Positions 5,402 through 5,567 of a DNA stretch of 5,567 nucleotides are shown here, one piece after another. A model generated the notes under the pieces. The model was not told the origin of the DNA. It saw only the letters and a program-made list of their open reading frames with translations, and made no database searches. The stretch spans positions 1 through 5,567 of the forward strand of contig DAOUTV010000155.1 in NCBI GenBank assembly GCA_030668505.1, in the 5' to 3' direction. Every line of letters begins with the position of its first letter. Position 1 is the stretch's first letter. Both the position numbers and the translations under genes were made by a program. The stretch comes from Desulfobacterales bacterium. GTDB taxonomy: Bacteria > Desulfobacterota > Desulfobacteria > Desulfobacterales > C00003060.

Positions 5402-5554
5402 ATGAAGAAACAGAGTTTAAAACCTGAACTACTAAATGATATTTTAGAGCAAACAGAAGAATTAATTAAGATTTTCGTTACGAGTATCAAAACGGCCGTT
5501 CGACAGGCTCACGGCCCTGAGTGGAGTCGAAGGGCTGCAAAGAAACAGAAATAG
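5402..5554 (+). pseudogene. Probable C-terminal remnant of a four-helix-bundle protein fused to a REP-like element
   Basis: An ATG at 5402 opens 50 codons to TAG at 5552-5554. Residues 7-30 (KPELLNDILEQTEELIKIFVT, then SIK) form an amphipathic helix that resembles the last helix of the small four-helix-bundle family (TIGR02436 type, some of which sit in 23S rRNA intervening sequences), whose members often end '..ELI.IF..SIKTA'. From residue 33 the reading frame enters a REP-like palindrome and yields VRQAHGPEWSRRAAKK, a peptide that marks translated repeat DNA rather than protein evolution. The upstream three helices are absent; in their place stands a dispersed repeat copy that is open in the same frame. 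I read this as a truncated, repeat-capped gene end. A genuine short expressed peptide is possible but less likely. Confidence 0.4.
5496..5534. repeat. REP-like extragenic palindrome
   Basis: TTCGAC (5499-5504) pairs perfectly with GTCGAA (5526-5531). An inner CTCA (5508-5511) pairs with TGAG (5518-5521) around the loop CGGCCC, and outer CC/GG pairs extend the stem past a G-G mismatch. The sequence type (TTCGACAGGCTCA.GGCCCTGAG...GTCGAAGGG) is a very common repetitive hairpin in environmental bacterial genomes. Confidence 0.75.
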
Positions 5555-5567
5555 TCATTCAAGGTTC

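Noticed and set aside
5260..5490. A 76-codon minus-strand ORF containing two HSTFDVGRSMFDVH peptides
   Set aside because: The repeated peptide is simply the translation of the two 49-bp DNA repeats. There is no ribosome site, and the rest of the protein has no coherent features.

Overview
The window looks like a chromosomal segment of a moderate-GC, free-living Gram-negative bacterium. A Desulfobacterota (deltaproteobacteria-like) source is my best guess. It rests on the style of the dispersed repeats at the right end and the general look of the proteins, not on a diagnostic marker, so it is a weak inference. There is no phage, transposase, CRISPR-Cas or plasmid gene.

Layout, left to right. 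Positions 1-1115 (minus strand) hold ribF, the bifunctional FAD-synthesis enzyme, followed by the N-terminus of a multi-pass membrane protein of the YbhN/UPF0104 (LPG-synthase-like membrane domain) type that runs off the left edge. Divergently from ribF, a complete tRNA-Leu(CAG) with encoded CCA lies at 1210-1296. The two transcription units appear to share one palindromic -10 element, TATATA. Positions 1297-1550 have no gene but are rich in inverted repeats: a weak terminator-like hairpin, then three successive hairpins, then a hairpin that buries the Shine-Dalgarno sequence of a 70-codon ORF (1551-1763) encoding a small putative membrane protein.

Positions 1889-3538 (minus) carry a 549-residue protein. 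Its C-terminal half resembles the GalT / HIT-superfamily nucleotidylyl-transferase or phosphorylase fold, but no characterised family can be named. Positions 3539-3884 are a divergent intergenic region with a good sigma70-type promoter on each strand and a structured 5' leader in front of the next gene. Positions 3885-5204 (plus) encode a single-pass, periplasmic penicillin-binding transpeptidase with all three active-site motifs (SxxK, SxN, KTG) but no glycosyltransferase and no dimerisation domain.

The right end (5205-5567) is repeat territory. Two identical 49-bp copies of an AACATCGAA-type dispersed repeat are followed by a short ORF that looks like the C-terminal end of a four-helix-bundle protein running straight into a REP-like palindrome. 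The genes do not form an obvious single pathway: flavin cofactor synthesis, a leucine tRNA, an orphan GalT-like protein and a cell-wall transpeptidase sit side by side. I see no convincing complete new system. The points most worth a second look are the structured RNA region after tRNA-Leu, the shared-promoter arrangement, the unclassified GalT-like protein and the repeat/ORF chimera.
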